Of a stretch of DNA of 33,747 nt, positions 7,136 through 14,516 are shown one piece after another. The notes beneath the pieces are model-generated. The model did not search any database, was not told the origin of the DNA, and saw only the letters and a program-made list of their open reading frames with translations. The DNA is taken from positions 1-33,747 of IMG/VR virus record IMGVR_UViG_3300013286_000033; one strand, 5' to 3'. A program made the position numbers and the translations under genes. The stretch comes from a virus. The stretch's first letter is position 1; every line of letters starts with the position of its first letter.

Positions 7136-7941
7136 TATGCCAACCTATAAGTTACATACGCTGTACCAGCATTATTACGCCGACTAGCAAACCGTGCAGA
7201 AGTGGCAGTAGGGATAAGTGCAGAACCAACAATTGTGTGACTGGTTGCACCATTTACAGTAACAGCACTGCTAGAAGTGTTAATGATTGAAAATTCTATG
7301 TAAGTAGAAAAGTCACTTTGCCAACCTGCTTCCATCACTGTGAGTGTTGGTAAAGTTATGCTAGTCATTGAACCAGTAAGGGTAATAATTCCACCAGCAA
7401 TAGCGGTGAATGACATAGAACCATTTGTGTTGTAAGACTGTGAACCACCAGCACGGTAATAGGCATCAGCAACAGGATCAGTTAAAACTGGTTTCGTACT
7501 TAACACCGTGCTACCTGTGCCAGTAGAACTAATAACACCAGTGCCACCATTAGCCACAGCAACAATACCAGTAACATTTGCGGCAGTACCTGTAGTGTTT
7601 TGATTCAATGTTGGAATGTCTGAAGCGAGTAAAGCCCTGAATGATGCTGTGCCATCCGCACCATTTGGTGCGGCGTAAACAAATTTTTGTGTCTGCGTGC
7701 CTGACAAGTTAGCGGCAGTTGTTGCACTACCTGCAGTTGTGGCTGTGATAGTGCCAGTTAGTTTTGAACCATCAGTAGCGTAAAGCAATGCCGCGTTAGT
7801 CCACGCTAAAGTACCATTACCAATTTTAAATTTACCTGTGTCAGTTTCGTAACCAATTTCACCTTGCGCAAGAATAGGGTTTACTGAAGTCCAGTTAATC
7901 GCCGTATCTCTACGAACCTGAATCTGTGTAATTTGTGCCAT
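7135..7941 (-). CDS. Tail fibre with Mtd-like N-terminal module
   Basis: The protein has 268 aa. Residues about 3-48 carry the repeat found at the N-terminus of many fibre proteins (QVRRDTAINW, NPILAQGEIGYETDTGKFKI), as in the major tropism determinant N-terminal domain. A Thr/Ala/Gly-rich shaft follows (TTAGSATTAANLSGT, VANGGTG), then a C-terminal beta domain (residues about 165-268, NTSSSAVTVNGAT) likely to be the tip. The Mtd-like module is shared with the fibre at 9864-10943. Role: receptor recognition or fibre extension. Confidence 0.75.
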   Translation of the reverse strand: MAQITQIQVRRDTAINWTSVNPILAQGEIGYETDTGKFKIGNGTLAWTNAALLYATDGSKLTGTITATTAGSATTAANLSGTQTQKFVYAAPNGADGTASFRALLASDIPTLNQNTTGTAANVTGIVAVANGGTGVISSTGTGSTVLSTKPVLTDPVADAYYRAGGSQSYNTNGSMSFTAIAGGIITLTGSMTSITLPTLTVMEAGWQSDFSTYIEFSIINTSSSAVTVNGATSHTIVGSALIPTATSARFASRRNNAGTAYVTYRLA

Positions 7942-7942
7942 G

Positions 7943-9688
7943 TTAGTTCACTTTCCGTGCATAGGTTTTAATAATGTTAAATGTTCTATCAAACATTCTG
8001 CTTGCGTAATACTGATTACCAAGATAGTTAGGGTGAAGATCCGCACCATGAATGTAAATCTGACCATTGCCCGGCGTACCTGTAGTGTCACTATCTGTGT
8101 TAGTTCCAGTAACCCAACCTTCAGTGTAAATGTCCACTACACCAATAACGCTTGAATGTGCATTAGCGGCAGCTGAAACTGCAGCAACATTTGCCCTTGC
8201 CTGCGAACTGGTTTCTGTATTAGATCCACGCGTGAACACAATAATTTTAGTGTTAGGTAAATTGGTTTTAATGTAATCATAAACATAGGTAGCGTGCGTA
8301 CCTAGTTGGTAACCAGCACCTGTGTATGGATCATCATTCGTTGTGCCCTGAATAACTACAAGATCAGGGGCAATAGTCGTGATAGGTGTTAGGCGATTAG
8401 GCGCACACCAATTTTCACCATTAGCACCACTAGCAGTTACATAACCAAGAATAGGATCAACATTAGTACCCTTCACATAACCAGTACCTGCCACAGACAA
8501 ATTGTAATAATCCACATTAAGCATTTCGCCATACTGAACAGCTAAATGGTTAGCAACATTAAGTGAAGAAGTTAGCGTGCCACCGTTGCTACCTGCTAAC
8601 CATGAAGCATCAAGAAACGCGACTTTTAACAGTTGCTGGTTTGTTGGAAAAATAGTTTCAGTGACACTACTTAAACCTATGCCACCAAAATCAGCGTAAG
8701 CCAACATAACCCTAATGCGCCGTTGTTTCACAGATGGTAAAACTACTTGATAAAAACTATCTTGGTTTACTGGTTGGTTAGGTCTTACCGCTAGTGCAGT
8801 GGTTGGTACACCATCAACCCACACCCAAATCTGTGCATAGAGTGCTGAACGGGTGTTGTACCTTATGTCAAAATTCTGCCCATAGTAATCAAATTCAATA
8901 CAAAATGGGTTAAAAATTAGATCACCAACACTGGTTAATGTTGCATTATTTTGATAGTAAGTTGTGCCAGTACCGTTTGTGTATGTGGTTGGGTTTAGTC
9001 CCCTAAATGTAAATTTACCACTGTCGTATGGGTACACGGTTGCGCCACTAATTGCAGTGTTTGAAGTGCTAGTTACTAAGCTTGTGTTTGCTGTAGGTAT
9101 CGCTGTGGTGGGATTTTTTGCGTTCGCTAAAAACGCTTCAAATTTTGCCCTAGTCGTAATCGCTGGTGACTGCCACGCAACTTGATAATCAACAGTGTTT
9201 GAAGTTTTAACTAAAATGTCTTCAGCGTTACCACCAGCGGGGACACCAGTACCACCACTAGCCAACACACCCCAATAAGTTGTGTTAGTTGGTGTCCTGC
9301 CAACTGTGCCATCACCTAAACAATAGTAACTACTGTTGTTGTACGAAACTACATCACCAGCGTAATAAGTTGTGCTAGAAGAATAAACGCCCTGACCAGT
9401 GAAACCTAAAGCAAATTTTTGCCAATAGGTTGCGCTAGGTGGTGACACATTAGTTACAGCAAGAATGCAAACATAAGTTGAACCTTGATAATAAACAACA
9501 TCATAGGGTGCATAATTTACACCAGTTGTGTAGCTACCTTTTTGTGTGTAACCCTGACCGTTTGTACCATTATTACCGTTAGTACCATTTGTGCCGTTTG
9601 TACCTGCATTGCCTTTATCGCCTTTAACGCCCTGCGCCAAATACTTCCAAGTGCCAGTAGTAGTGTCATAGTATTTTAATGCACTCAT
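7943..9688 (-). CDS. Tail fibre/tailspike with collagen-like repeats and SGNH esterase domain
   Basis: The protein has 581 aa. Residues 20-46 are collagen-like G-x-y repeats (GDKGNAGTNGTNG). Residues about 50-142 contain two copies of a carbohydrate-binding-like unit (YAPYDVVYYQGSTYVC and YYAGDVVSYNNSSYYC, each followed by a TYW). Residues about 355-575 match an SGNH/GDSL hydrolase: Ser362 in FLDASWLAG, the glycine block at 399-403 (VAGTG), Asn451 in QGTTND, and Asp550-x-His552 in ADLHPN. The usual Gly-Asp before the Ser is Asp-Ala here. The enzyme probably deacetylates a surface glycan during adsorption. Confidence 0.82.
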   Translation of the reverse strand: MSALKYYDTTTGTWKYLAQGVKGDKGNAGTNGTNGTNGNNGTNGQGYTQKGSYTTGVNYAPYDVVYYQGSTYVCILAVTNVSPPSATYWQKFALGFTGQGVYSSSTTYYAGDVVSYNNSSYYCLGDGTVGRTPTNTTYWGVLASGGTGVPAGGNAEDILVKTSNTVDYQVAWQSPAITTRAKFEAFLANAKNPTTAIPTANTSLVTSTSNTAISGATVYPYDSGKFTFRGLNPTTYTNGTGTTYYQNNATLTSVGDLIFNPFCIEFDYYGQNFDIRYNTRSALYAQIWVWVDGVPTTALAVRPNQPVNQDSFYQVVLPSVKQRRIRVMLAYADFGGIGLSSVTETIFPTNQQLLKVAFLDASWLAGSNGGTLTSSLNVANHLAVQYGEMLNVDYYNLSVAGTGYVKGTNVDPILGYVTASGANGENWCAPNRLTPITTIAPDLVVIQGTTNDDPYTGAGYQLGTHATYVYDYIKTNLPNTKIIVFTRGSNTETSSQARANVAAVSAAANAHSSVIGVVDIYTEGWVTGTNTDSDTTGTPGNGQIYIHGADLHPNYLGNQYYASRMFDRTFNIIKTYARKVN

Positions 9689-9867
9689 GCAGAACCACCA
9701 TCAATAGCGTTAATGTAAGTAACATCATTAGGATCAGCCCACAATTGTGAAGTATCAGTTGGGGCTGAAGTAGAAATTTTAACATTATTTTGTTGGGTTA
9801 ATGTCATAGACACCCACGCGCCTGCGCCACTGTTAGCGGTTTGATCCCAAAGTTTTAAAGCGGTCAC
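9685..9867 (-). CDS. 60-aa fibre-associated protein
   Basis: It begins MTALKLWDQTA, resembling the start of the following esterase fibre (MSALKYYDTT), and ends with a QLWADPN / IDGGSA block resembling residues 88-110 of the preceding fibre (QLWADTS, IFDGGTPSA). It therefore looks assembled from, or the source of, modules of its two neighbours. It overlaps both by 4 bases (ATGA junctions). It is possibly a fibre adaptor; function not known. Confidence 0.6.
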   Translation of the reverse strand: MTALKLWDQTANSGAGAWVSMTLTQQNNVKISTSAPTDTSQLWADPNDVTYINAIDGGSA

Positions 9868-10943
9868 GCTGAACCCCCCGTAATAGTCCCACCAGCAACA
9901 GTGCCTGAAATAGTTGGGCTGTTTAAAGTTGGGTTAGTGCCAAAAGATGTTAAAGCAGAAGTTGTTGAAGCCGTGTTTAAAAGTGTGCCGGCAGTGGTGG
10001 GTAAAGTTTGCACAATACCAGCACCAGCAACAGAAGGTGCTTGCAGAATTGAATTACCTGAAGTTAATCCAGACAAACTAATTGCACCAGAACCACCAAC
10101 ACCAGCTGTAACACTTACCTGTGTTTTAGCAGTGATCCCACCAACACCATTAGTTTTTACAATAGTGTTTGCTGTGCCATCAGTAGCCACAGGTGTTGAA
10201 GTAATTGCACTTGTGCCGTTACCTATTAGGGCATTACCTGAAGTTAATGTTGTTGCACCAGTACCACCATTGCCTACAGCAACAGTGCCAGTAACATTTG
10301 TTGCTGTTGTAGCGTTACCTGCTAAAGATGCTGTAATAGTTCCAGCAGTAAAGTTACCTGAACCGTCACGGGCAACAATAGCGTTTGCGGTGTTGTTACT
10401 GGTAGCAGTTGTTTGTGTGTTTGCAATAACGCCAATAATGCTACTAGCCGCCACAGTTGTGTAACTTAAACTAGCCCAGTTAGTAGATCCGTCACCAATT
10501 TTAAATTTGTAGGTATTTGTTTCAAAACCAATTTCACCAGAATCAAGAACAGGATTTACTGAAGTCCAAGTAGTAGAAAGTCCACGCCGAATTTTGATAG
10601 AAGTAATTTGTGCTGAAGGTGTACCACCATCAAAAATAGCAACTTGAGCATTACTTGTGGAAGTGTCAGCCCACAACTGGTCATGATTAGTTGGGGCAGT
10701 ACCAGCAATAACAACACCAATGTCACCAGTGTTACCTTTATCGCCCTGTGGACCCGTAGGTCCTGTGGGCCCAGTAGAACCTGTGTTACCGATTGGTCCT
10801 TGAATACCTTGGACGCCTTGGACACCCTGCGGTCCAATAATGCCAACCTCAACCACATCAACAGTGGTAACAGTGGTATCAAAAACACTAACCGTAGTTG
10901 GAATTTCAACAACAGAAGTAACTTGCTGACTGTAATCCGTCAT
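9864..10943 (-). CDS. Tail fibre with collagen-like and Mtd-like modules
   Basis: The protein has 359 aa. Residues 1-35 are a short anchor. Residues about 37-76 are collagen-like G-x-y repeats (GPQGVQGVQGIQGP, GPTGPTGPQGDKGNTG). QLWAD is at 89-93. Residues about 112-160 are the Mtd-like module (IKIRRGLSTTW, NPVLDSGEIGF). A long Thr/Ala/Gly/Asn shaft (NATTATNVTGTVAVGNGGTG) runs to the C-terminus with no distinct globular tip. This suggests an elongated fibre segment that other proteins cap. It is coupled by ATGA on both sides. Confidence 0.72.
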   Translation of the reverse strand: MTDYSQQVTSVVEIPTTVSVFDTTVTTVDVVEVGIIGPQGVQGVQGIQGPIGNTGSTGPTGPTGPQGDKGNTGDIGVVIAGTAPTNHDQLWADTSTSNAQVAIFDGGTPSAQITSIKIRRGLSTTWTSVNPVLDSGEIGFETNTYKFKIGDGSTNWASLSYTTVAASSIIGVIANTQTTATSNNTANAIVARDGSGNFTAGTITASLAGNATTATNVTGTVAVGNGGTGATTLTSGNALIGNGTSAITSTPVATDGTANTIVKTNGVGGITAKTQVSVTAGVGGSGAISLSGLTSGNSILQAPSVAGAGIVQTLPTTAGTLLNTASTTSALTSFGTNPTLNSPTISGTVAGGTITGGSA

Positions 10944-11290
10944 TGGCTCACCTGAGCCTTAACAGTGAACACCCCTGTAAGAAGGGTAGTAGTCACACTA
11001 TCGGGTGAAACAACCTGTAAATCATAATAGTAAGTTCCAGCGGGGACAGAAGCAGTAACAATAGATGAAGCTGTTATTGTAAACTTCCCGTCAGTAGAAC
11101 CAACAACAATACGACCATTAACAGTCGAAAGTTCAAGCACAACTGTACCAGTAACCCCACCCTTACGCAACTGCATTAAAGCAGAATAACCAGCAACATT
11201 GACATAAGAGTTAGAAATTTTCCAAGTAGGAGCTGAAGTAAAAGTATCGCCCTGCGTAAAGTTGAAACCATTGTAACGACCAGGGTTCAT
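10940..11290 (-). CDS. Small beta-sandwich fibre-base protein (BppU-N-like)
   Basis: The protein has 116 aa. The pattern FTQGDTFTSAPTW, GYSALMQLRK, TGTVVLELSTVNGRI, GKFTITASS and GTYYYDLQVVSPD matches the beta-strand order of phage BppU N-terminal-like domains, which attach fibres to the particle. Assignment is by strand pattern. It lies directly before the first collagen-type fibre gene, which supports a fibre-base role. ATGA overlaps link it on both sides. Confidence 0.6.
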   Translation of the reverse strand: MNPGRYNGFNFTQGDTFTSAPTWKISNSYVNVAGYSALMQLRKGGVTGTVVLELSTVNGRIVVGSTDGKFTITASSIVTASVPAGTYYYDLQVVSPDSVTTTLLTGVFTVKAQVSQ

Positions 11291-11556
11291 TGAGGTACCG
11301 TAACAATCTGTGAGGAGTAACCATACTTGATAAGATTTTGACGTTCTGCTTCGTCAATAGGATAAATGTGTCCACCTTGATAAAAAGTAGTACCAGGTTC
11401 CAACTGGTCAATGCCAGGGGAACGGTAATGAGAATAAGAACCATCAGCGTTTTTAATTACCGTATCTGCACGAGTAATCTTGTAACGCCAAAACAAACGG
11501 TTATCGCCGGCAGGACCTTCATCTACTGTAGGTGGAATAAAGTAGTACTGGGTCAC
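11287..11556 (-). CDS. Small structural protein after capsid gene
   Basis: The protein has 89 aa and a GTG start with AAGGAG 6 bases upstream. Motifs include YYFIPPTVDEGPAGDNRLFWRY, a tight beta-rich core, and the C-terminal YPIDEAERQNLIKYGY. I recall similar short proteins placed after capsid genes in actinophages, without an assigned role. It could be a head-tail or fibre-attachment component. It is preceded by a strong hairpin at 11591-11622 that may lower its expression relative to the capsid gene. Confidence 0.6.
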   Translation of the reverse strand: MTQYYFIPPTVDEGPAGDNRLFWRYKITRADTVIKNADGSYSHYRSPGIDQLEPGTTFYQGGHIYPIDEAERQNLIKYGYSSQIVTVPQ

Positions 11557-11590
11557 TGTCTGCTCCTTAGAAACTTGAAAGGTATGAAGA

Positions 11591-11622
11591 GTTACCCCCG
11601 CCCATTATCTGACGGGGGTAAC
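11591..11622 (-). terminator. Hairpin between capsid gene and downstream genes (attenuator candidate)
   Basis: GTTACCCCCG (11591-11600) and CGGGGGTAAC (11613-11622) form a perfect 10-bp stem with a 12-base loop just after the major capsid stop. There is no T-run on the minus-strand 3' side, so full termination is unlikely. RNA stabilisation of the capsid message or partial termination is more plausible. Confidence 0.65.
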
Positions 11623-11637
11623 ACTTATGAGGGGATG

Positions 11638-12852
11638 TTAGCTAGCGATGCTTGAGCTGGTCTCAATACGGTAAAGCGAAGCTTGACGGTAGATTGAGAA
11701 ACCAAGAACACCGTACCATCCGATTGGACGGAAACGCATCAACTTGTCAACAACTGGGCCAATAACCACATGTGGCTCTTCGGCAATCGCTTCAGCAAGA
11801 GCCTGCTTACCAGCAACAAGTGTGCGGTAAACCTTAGCAGTTGGCTGGAAAGTGATAGTACCAGAAACGACACCAGCGTTAACAACAGAAACACCAATGG
11901 TCTTGCCATCAGAAGAAACTGAAGAAACGCGAGCAGATGTGCCAACGTTTGTTCCAGTAACTAGGTAGCCTACCTGTGGGGTTCCTGAAGATGTTGCAGC
12001 TGTTAGCGTGATTGTGGACGCACCAGAAGCACCTGCTGAACCACCAGTGTTGGTGAATGATCCTGTACCAGTGGTGGCACCTTCGTATGAAGGAACACCT
12101 AGAACAGTACCATTGAACAAACGTGGAGATTCAACGTACATAGCACCTTCGTAAACGCCGATACTGCCTGGCCATAGTTCGCCTGCACCTGATTCGTTGT
12201 ATACGTGTGCTTCACGCCAACCACCAGCGCCGGTCTCGGCACGAAGGTCATGTGAAACCTCTGGGTGGATACCAGTCCAGTATAGGTCGTCAACACGTGG
12301 AACAGCCTTGTTGGTGCGTAGTTTGGCAACAGCCTTACGTACGTCTGCTGAAGTGATACCGCCAGTAGCCTGAGTTACAGTAGCGGTTGAAGTACCGTCA
12401 CCGTAGATTACGTTAGTACCCTGACGAAGCACAGTCTGTGCAACTTCATCAATACTGTCAGCCATGTTGAAGGCGATGATGTCAGCGATTGCTGGATCAA
12501 CGTCAGAAAGGCTGAATAGTTCTAGCTTGCGAGTTGCAAGAGCAGCGTTACCGTATTCAGCAAGGGTTACTGGAACTGGAGTGGTGTTACCGAAACCGAT
12601 AGCATCAGGATCAACGGTCTCTGAAAGAGCCGTTGTTGCCTGAGTTAGGTCGTTGTATAACTGGAACACTACAGATGAACCAGGCATAGCCTGCTGTACT
12701 GGACGCTTATCTGCTACATCGCGGATAAGTGGGACTGCACGAAGTGCGAATTCGACATAACGGTCATATGCTGCCTGTACCAGTGAGGTACCGAGCGAAT
12801 TTCCCGTTGTGTCAGTGTAAGTATTAGTTGAACCATAAGGGGTGTTCGACAT
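11638..12852 (-). CDS. Major capsid protein (N4 gp56-like fold)
   Basis: The protein has 404 aa. Residues 25-125 (FALRAVPLIRDVADKRPVQQ, VVFQLYNDL, ALSETVDP, VTLAEYGNAALATRKLEL) have the spacing of the N4-gp56/P22-coat-like capsid family. FNMADSIDEVAQTVLRQG follows, and the C-terminus (VVIGPVVDKLMRFRPIGWYG) is also typical. Residues about 254-338 form an inserted Thr/Ser/Gly-rich Ig-like domain (VGYLVTGTNVGTSARVSSVS), probably exposed on the shell. AAAGGAG lies 8 bases before the ATG, the best ribosome site seen, in line with high expression. It follows the scaffold gene directly. Confidence 0.88.
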   Translation of the reverse strand: MSNTPYGSTNTYTDTTGNSLGTSLVQAAYDRYVEFALRAVPLIRDVADKRPVQQAMPGSSVVFQLYNDLTQATTALSETVDPDAIGFGNTTPVPVTLAEYGNAALATRKLELFSLSDVDPAIADIIAFNMADSIDEVAQTVLRQGTNVIYGDGTSTATVTQATGGITSADVRKAVAKLRTNKAVPRVDDLYWTGIHPEVSHDLRAETGAGGWREAHVYNESGAGELWPGSIGVYEGAMYVESPRLFNGTVLGVPSYEGATTGTGSFTNTGGSAGASGASTITLTAATSSGTPQVGYLVTGTNVGTSARVSSVSSDGKTIGVSVVNAGVVSGTITFQPTAKVYRTLVAGKQALAEAIAEEPHVVIGPVVDKLMRFRPIGWYGVLGFSIYRQASLYRIETSSSIAS

Positions 12853-12889
12853 ATGCTTACTCCTTTACAATAGTTTGAATGAATGTGGC

Positions 12890-13363
12890 TTAACGGTTTC
12901 GGCCCAAACCGACAATACCCATCAACGACATCAATTCTTCTTTAGTTTGAGCGCTAGCAATACGATTTGCTAAATCCTCATCACGACTAGGGGTGATACC
13001 CGTAGAAGCAGAAGTGTTAATACGTTGCTCGGTAATTGCGTCTTGAGACAATTCCGTTGGTTGCGACTGTTCCTCGGTACGGAAGCCAAACACATCAGCG
13101 TTTTCTTCTAACCAAGCAGCAATCTGTTCAGGTGCTTCAATGTCGCTAGGAATAAACTTAGCAATCTTTGAATTAACACCCTTAGTCTCCAAAACGTCTT
13201 TGACAGAACGTTCACGAAGATTAGACTTGACAGCAGTCAGTTGCTCTTGCAGAGCAGTGCGTTCCCTCTCAGCTTTTTTCAAAGCTTTGCGAAGGTTTGC
13301 TGGACCACTACTATCCTGAGTTTCTTCTTCGTAGTCGTAGTCATCATCGTATTGGTTGGCCAT
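12890..13363 (-). CDS. Scaffolding protein
   Basis: The protein has 157 aa. The acidic N-terminus (DDDYDYEEE) is followed by a coiled coil at about residues 25-55 (LRKALKKAERERTALQEQL), a helical middle (AAWLEENADVFGF) and a C-terminal helix (TKEELMSLMGIVGLG). Length, charge pattern and position immediately before the capsid gene are those of head-assembly scaffolds. AAGGGAG is 7 bases upstream of the ATG. An unusual hairpin lies in its leader (13402-13429). Confidence 0.85.
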   Translation of the reverse strand: MANQYDDDYDYEEETQDSSGPANLRKALKKAERERTALQEQLTAVKSNLRERSVKDVLETKGVNSKIAKFIPSDIEAPEQIAAWLEENADVFGFRTEEQSQPTELSQDAITEQRINTSASTGITPSRDEDLANRIASAQTKEELMSLMGIVGLGRNR

Positions 13364-13401
13364 TACGCCACTCCCTTTCTCTTACTGTTGAGCGTGAACC
13401 A

Positions 13402-13429
13402 AGAAACATACAAGGGGGAGTATGTTTCT
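13402..13429 (-). promoter_or_regulatory. 10-bp hairpin in the scaffold leader
   Basis: A perfect 10-bp inverted repeat (arms at 13402-13411 and 13420-13429) closes an 8-base loop. There is no T-run, so it is not a classical terminator. On the minus strand the loop contains CCCTT, which could pair for 5 bases with AAGGG in the scaffold ribosome site about 35 bases downstream. Candidate roles are RNA processing below the tRNA-like element, or translational control of scaffold and capsid. Confidence 0.55.
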
Positions 13430-13484
13430 GCTTTCACTACCAGGCTTCTGATACACACACATGGGCTGGTCGGTCTGTGCGGAG

Positions 13485-13563
13485 TGGATGTGGTGGGAGT
13501 CGAACCCACGTACCGTTTCTATCCGTCATGCGGATTTAAGAATCGGGCTAACCGGTCACACCC
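13485..13563 (-). tRNA. tRNA or tRNA-like element, isotype undetermined
   Basis: On the minus strand a 7-bp acceptor stem (GGGTGTG with CACATCC, one G-T pair) and a perfect T arm (GTGGG, loop TTCGACT, CCCAC) are clear, with an A discriminator and no encoded CCA. The span is 79 bases. A possible D arm is only CGG/CCG, and the likely anticodon stem (ATCC/GGAT) has a loop lacking the usual U33, so no anticodon can be called with confidence. It may be a tRNA with an unusual middle, a decayed tRNA, or a tRNA mimic used for RNA processing. It sits inside the late operon between an internal-protein gene and the scaffold gene. Confidence 0.5.
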
Positions 13564-13569
13564 TCGGAC

Positions 13570-14514
13570 TTAGAACTGTCCTGTCATTCCTGAACCAAGC
13601 GACCCTGAATCAACATTGGAACGACCCGTAAATCTTTCTTGTTCTTGCTGGGATAACTGTTCGCGTTTACGTCTAGCCGAAGCCAACCCACCAAACACTT
13701 CCTGCTGTGCAGTATCTTGACTGTATTGGTCTCCACTAATCTGGCCTAGAGTGGTCAATCCTGGGGTTATAGCGGCTACCTGAGCCATCCCAGCTTCAGC
13801 ATTTACTCCAGTACCAACACCGCTAGCATACTGCTCATACTGGCTTACAGGGGCTTGTGATAGGCCCTGTCGTAAAGCAGCGGCACCGTACTCAGCAGCC
13901 TTTGCTTGACGTTCAATAAGTGGGGCAGCAGCAGTAGGGTCAAGCAGATGAGCAATCATGTGGCTAGGATCTAAACCATACATTTCCTGCAACGCCTGCT
14001 TGTAGTAAGGATCGGTATCATCTATTGCTTTTTGGGCAGCAGACACACGCTCTTGCAACTGCGAAGGATCAATGTTATTACCAATGAAATCAGCAAAATT
14101 AGATGGACTATCGTAGAAACCTTTAGGTAAAACTGAAAGAATTTTACGGTAAGCATCCTCTGTAGAAATGTACTGATTTGGTGATAATGGCGGTAAACCT
14201 TTTGCTTCACGGGCAAGATTACCGGCAAACCTTTTAGAGTATGCATCATACAAACCCTGCAAAGAAGGGTCTGATGGTTTGCTTTGCATGGCTAGGTTCA
14301 TTGCATCAGAACTGTAACCTTTTTGTGCGCCAGCAACAATGCTGTTAGCCAAATCAGTCATGCCGTATTTAGCGAACAAAGCCTGCATAGTGGTAATAGC
14401 GTTTTGTTGGTTTTGCCAGTCTGCTGAAACTTTAGTAATTTTAGCATTTTCTGTTGCAATTTCAGCAGCAGTAGCAACTGGCTTTACTGGTTTTGGTGGT
14501 TTTATAGGTGGCAT
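13570..14514 (-). CDS. Putative internal virion protein, 314 aa
   Basis: It is mostly helical and rich in A/Q/K. The N-terminus is Pro/Lys-rich (MPPIKPPKPVKPVATAAE). Segments such as MQALFAKYGMTDLANSIV and LQEMYGLDPSHMIAHLLDP, and the C-terminal QEVFGGLASARRKREQLSQQ, suggest long helices. There is no membrane segment. It lies third in a chain of coupled genes after the 1494-aa protein, where ejection or internal proteins are expected in a short-tailed phage. The junction with the preceding gene is TAATCATG. No family was recognised. Confidence 0.6.
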   Translation of the reverse strand: MPPIKPPKPVKPVATAAEIATENAKITKVSADWQNQQNAITTMQALFAKYGMTDLANSIVAGAQKGYSSDAMNLAMQSKPSDPSLQGLYDAYSKRFAGNLAREAKGLPPLSPNQYISTEDAYRKILSVLPKGFYDSPSNFADFIGNNIDPSQLQERVSAAQKAIDDTDPYYKQALQEMYGLDPSHMIAHLLDPTAAAPLIERQAKAAEYGAAALRQGLSQAPVSQYEQYASGVGTGVNAEAGMAQVAAITPGLTTLGQISGDQYSQDTAQQEVFGGLASARRKREQLSQQEQERFTGRSNVDSGSLGSGMTGQF

Positions 14515-14516
14515 GA

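Noticed and set aside
9540-9640. Short tandem repeat that might suggest a CRISPR or satellite
   Set aside because: It encodes collagen-like G-x-y repeats in frame within the fibre gene; there are no spacers.
9901-10464. 187-codon + strand open frame rich in Val/Ala/Pro
   Set aside because: It is antisense to the fibre gene at 9864-10943, and its composition mirrors the Thr/Gly-rich repeats on the other strand. No ribosome site or family.
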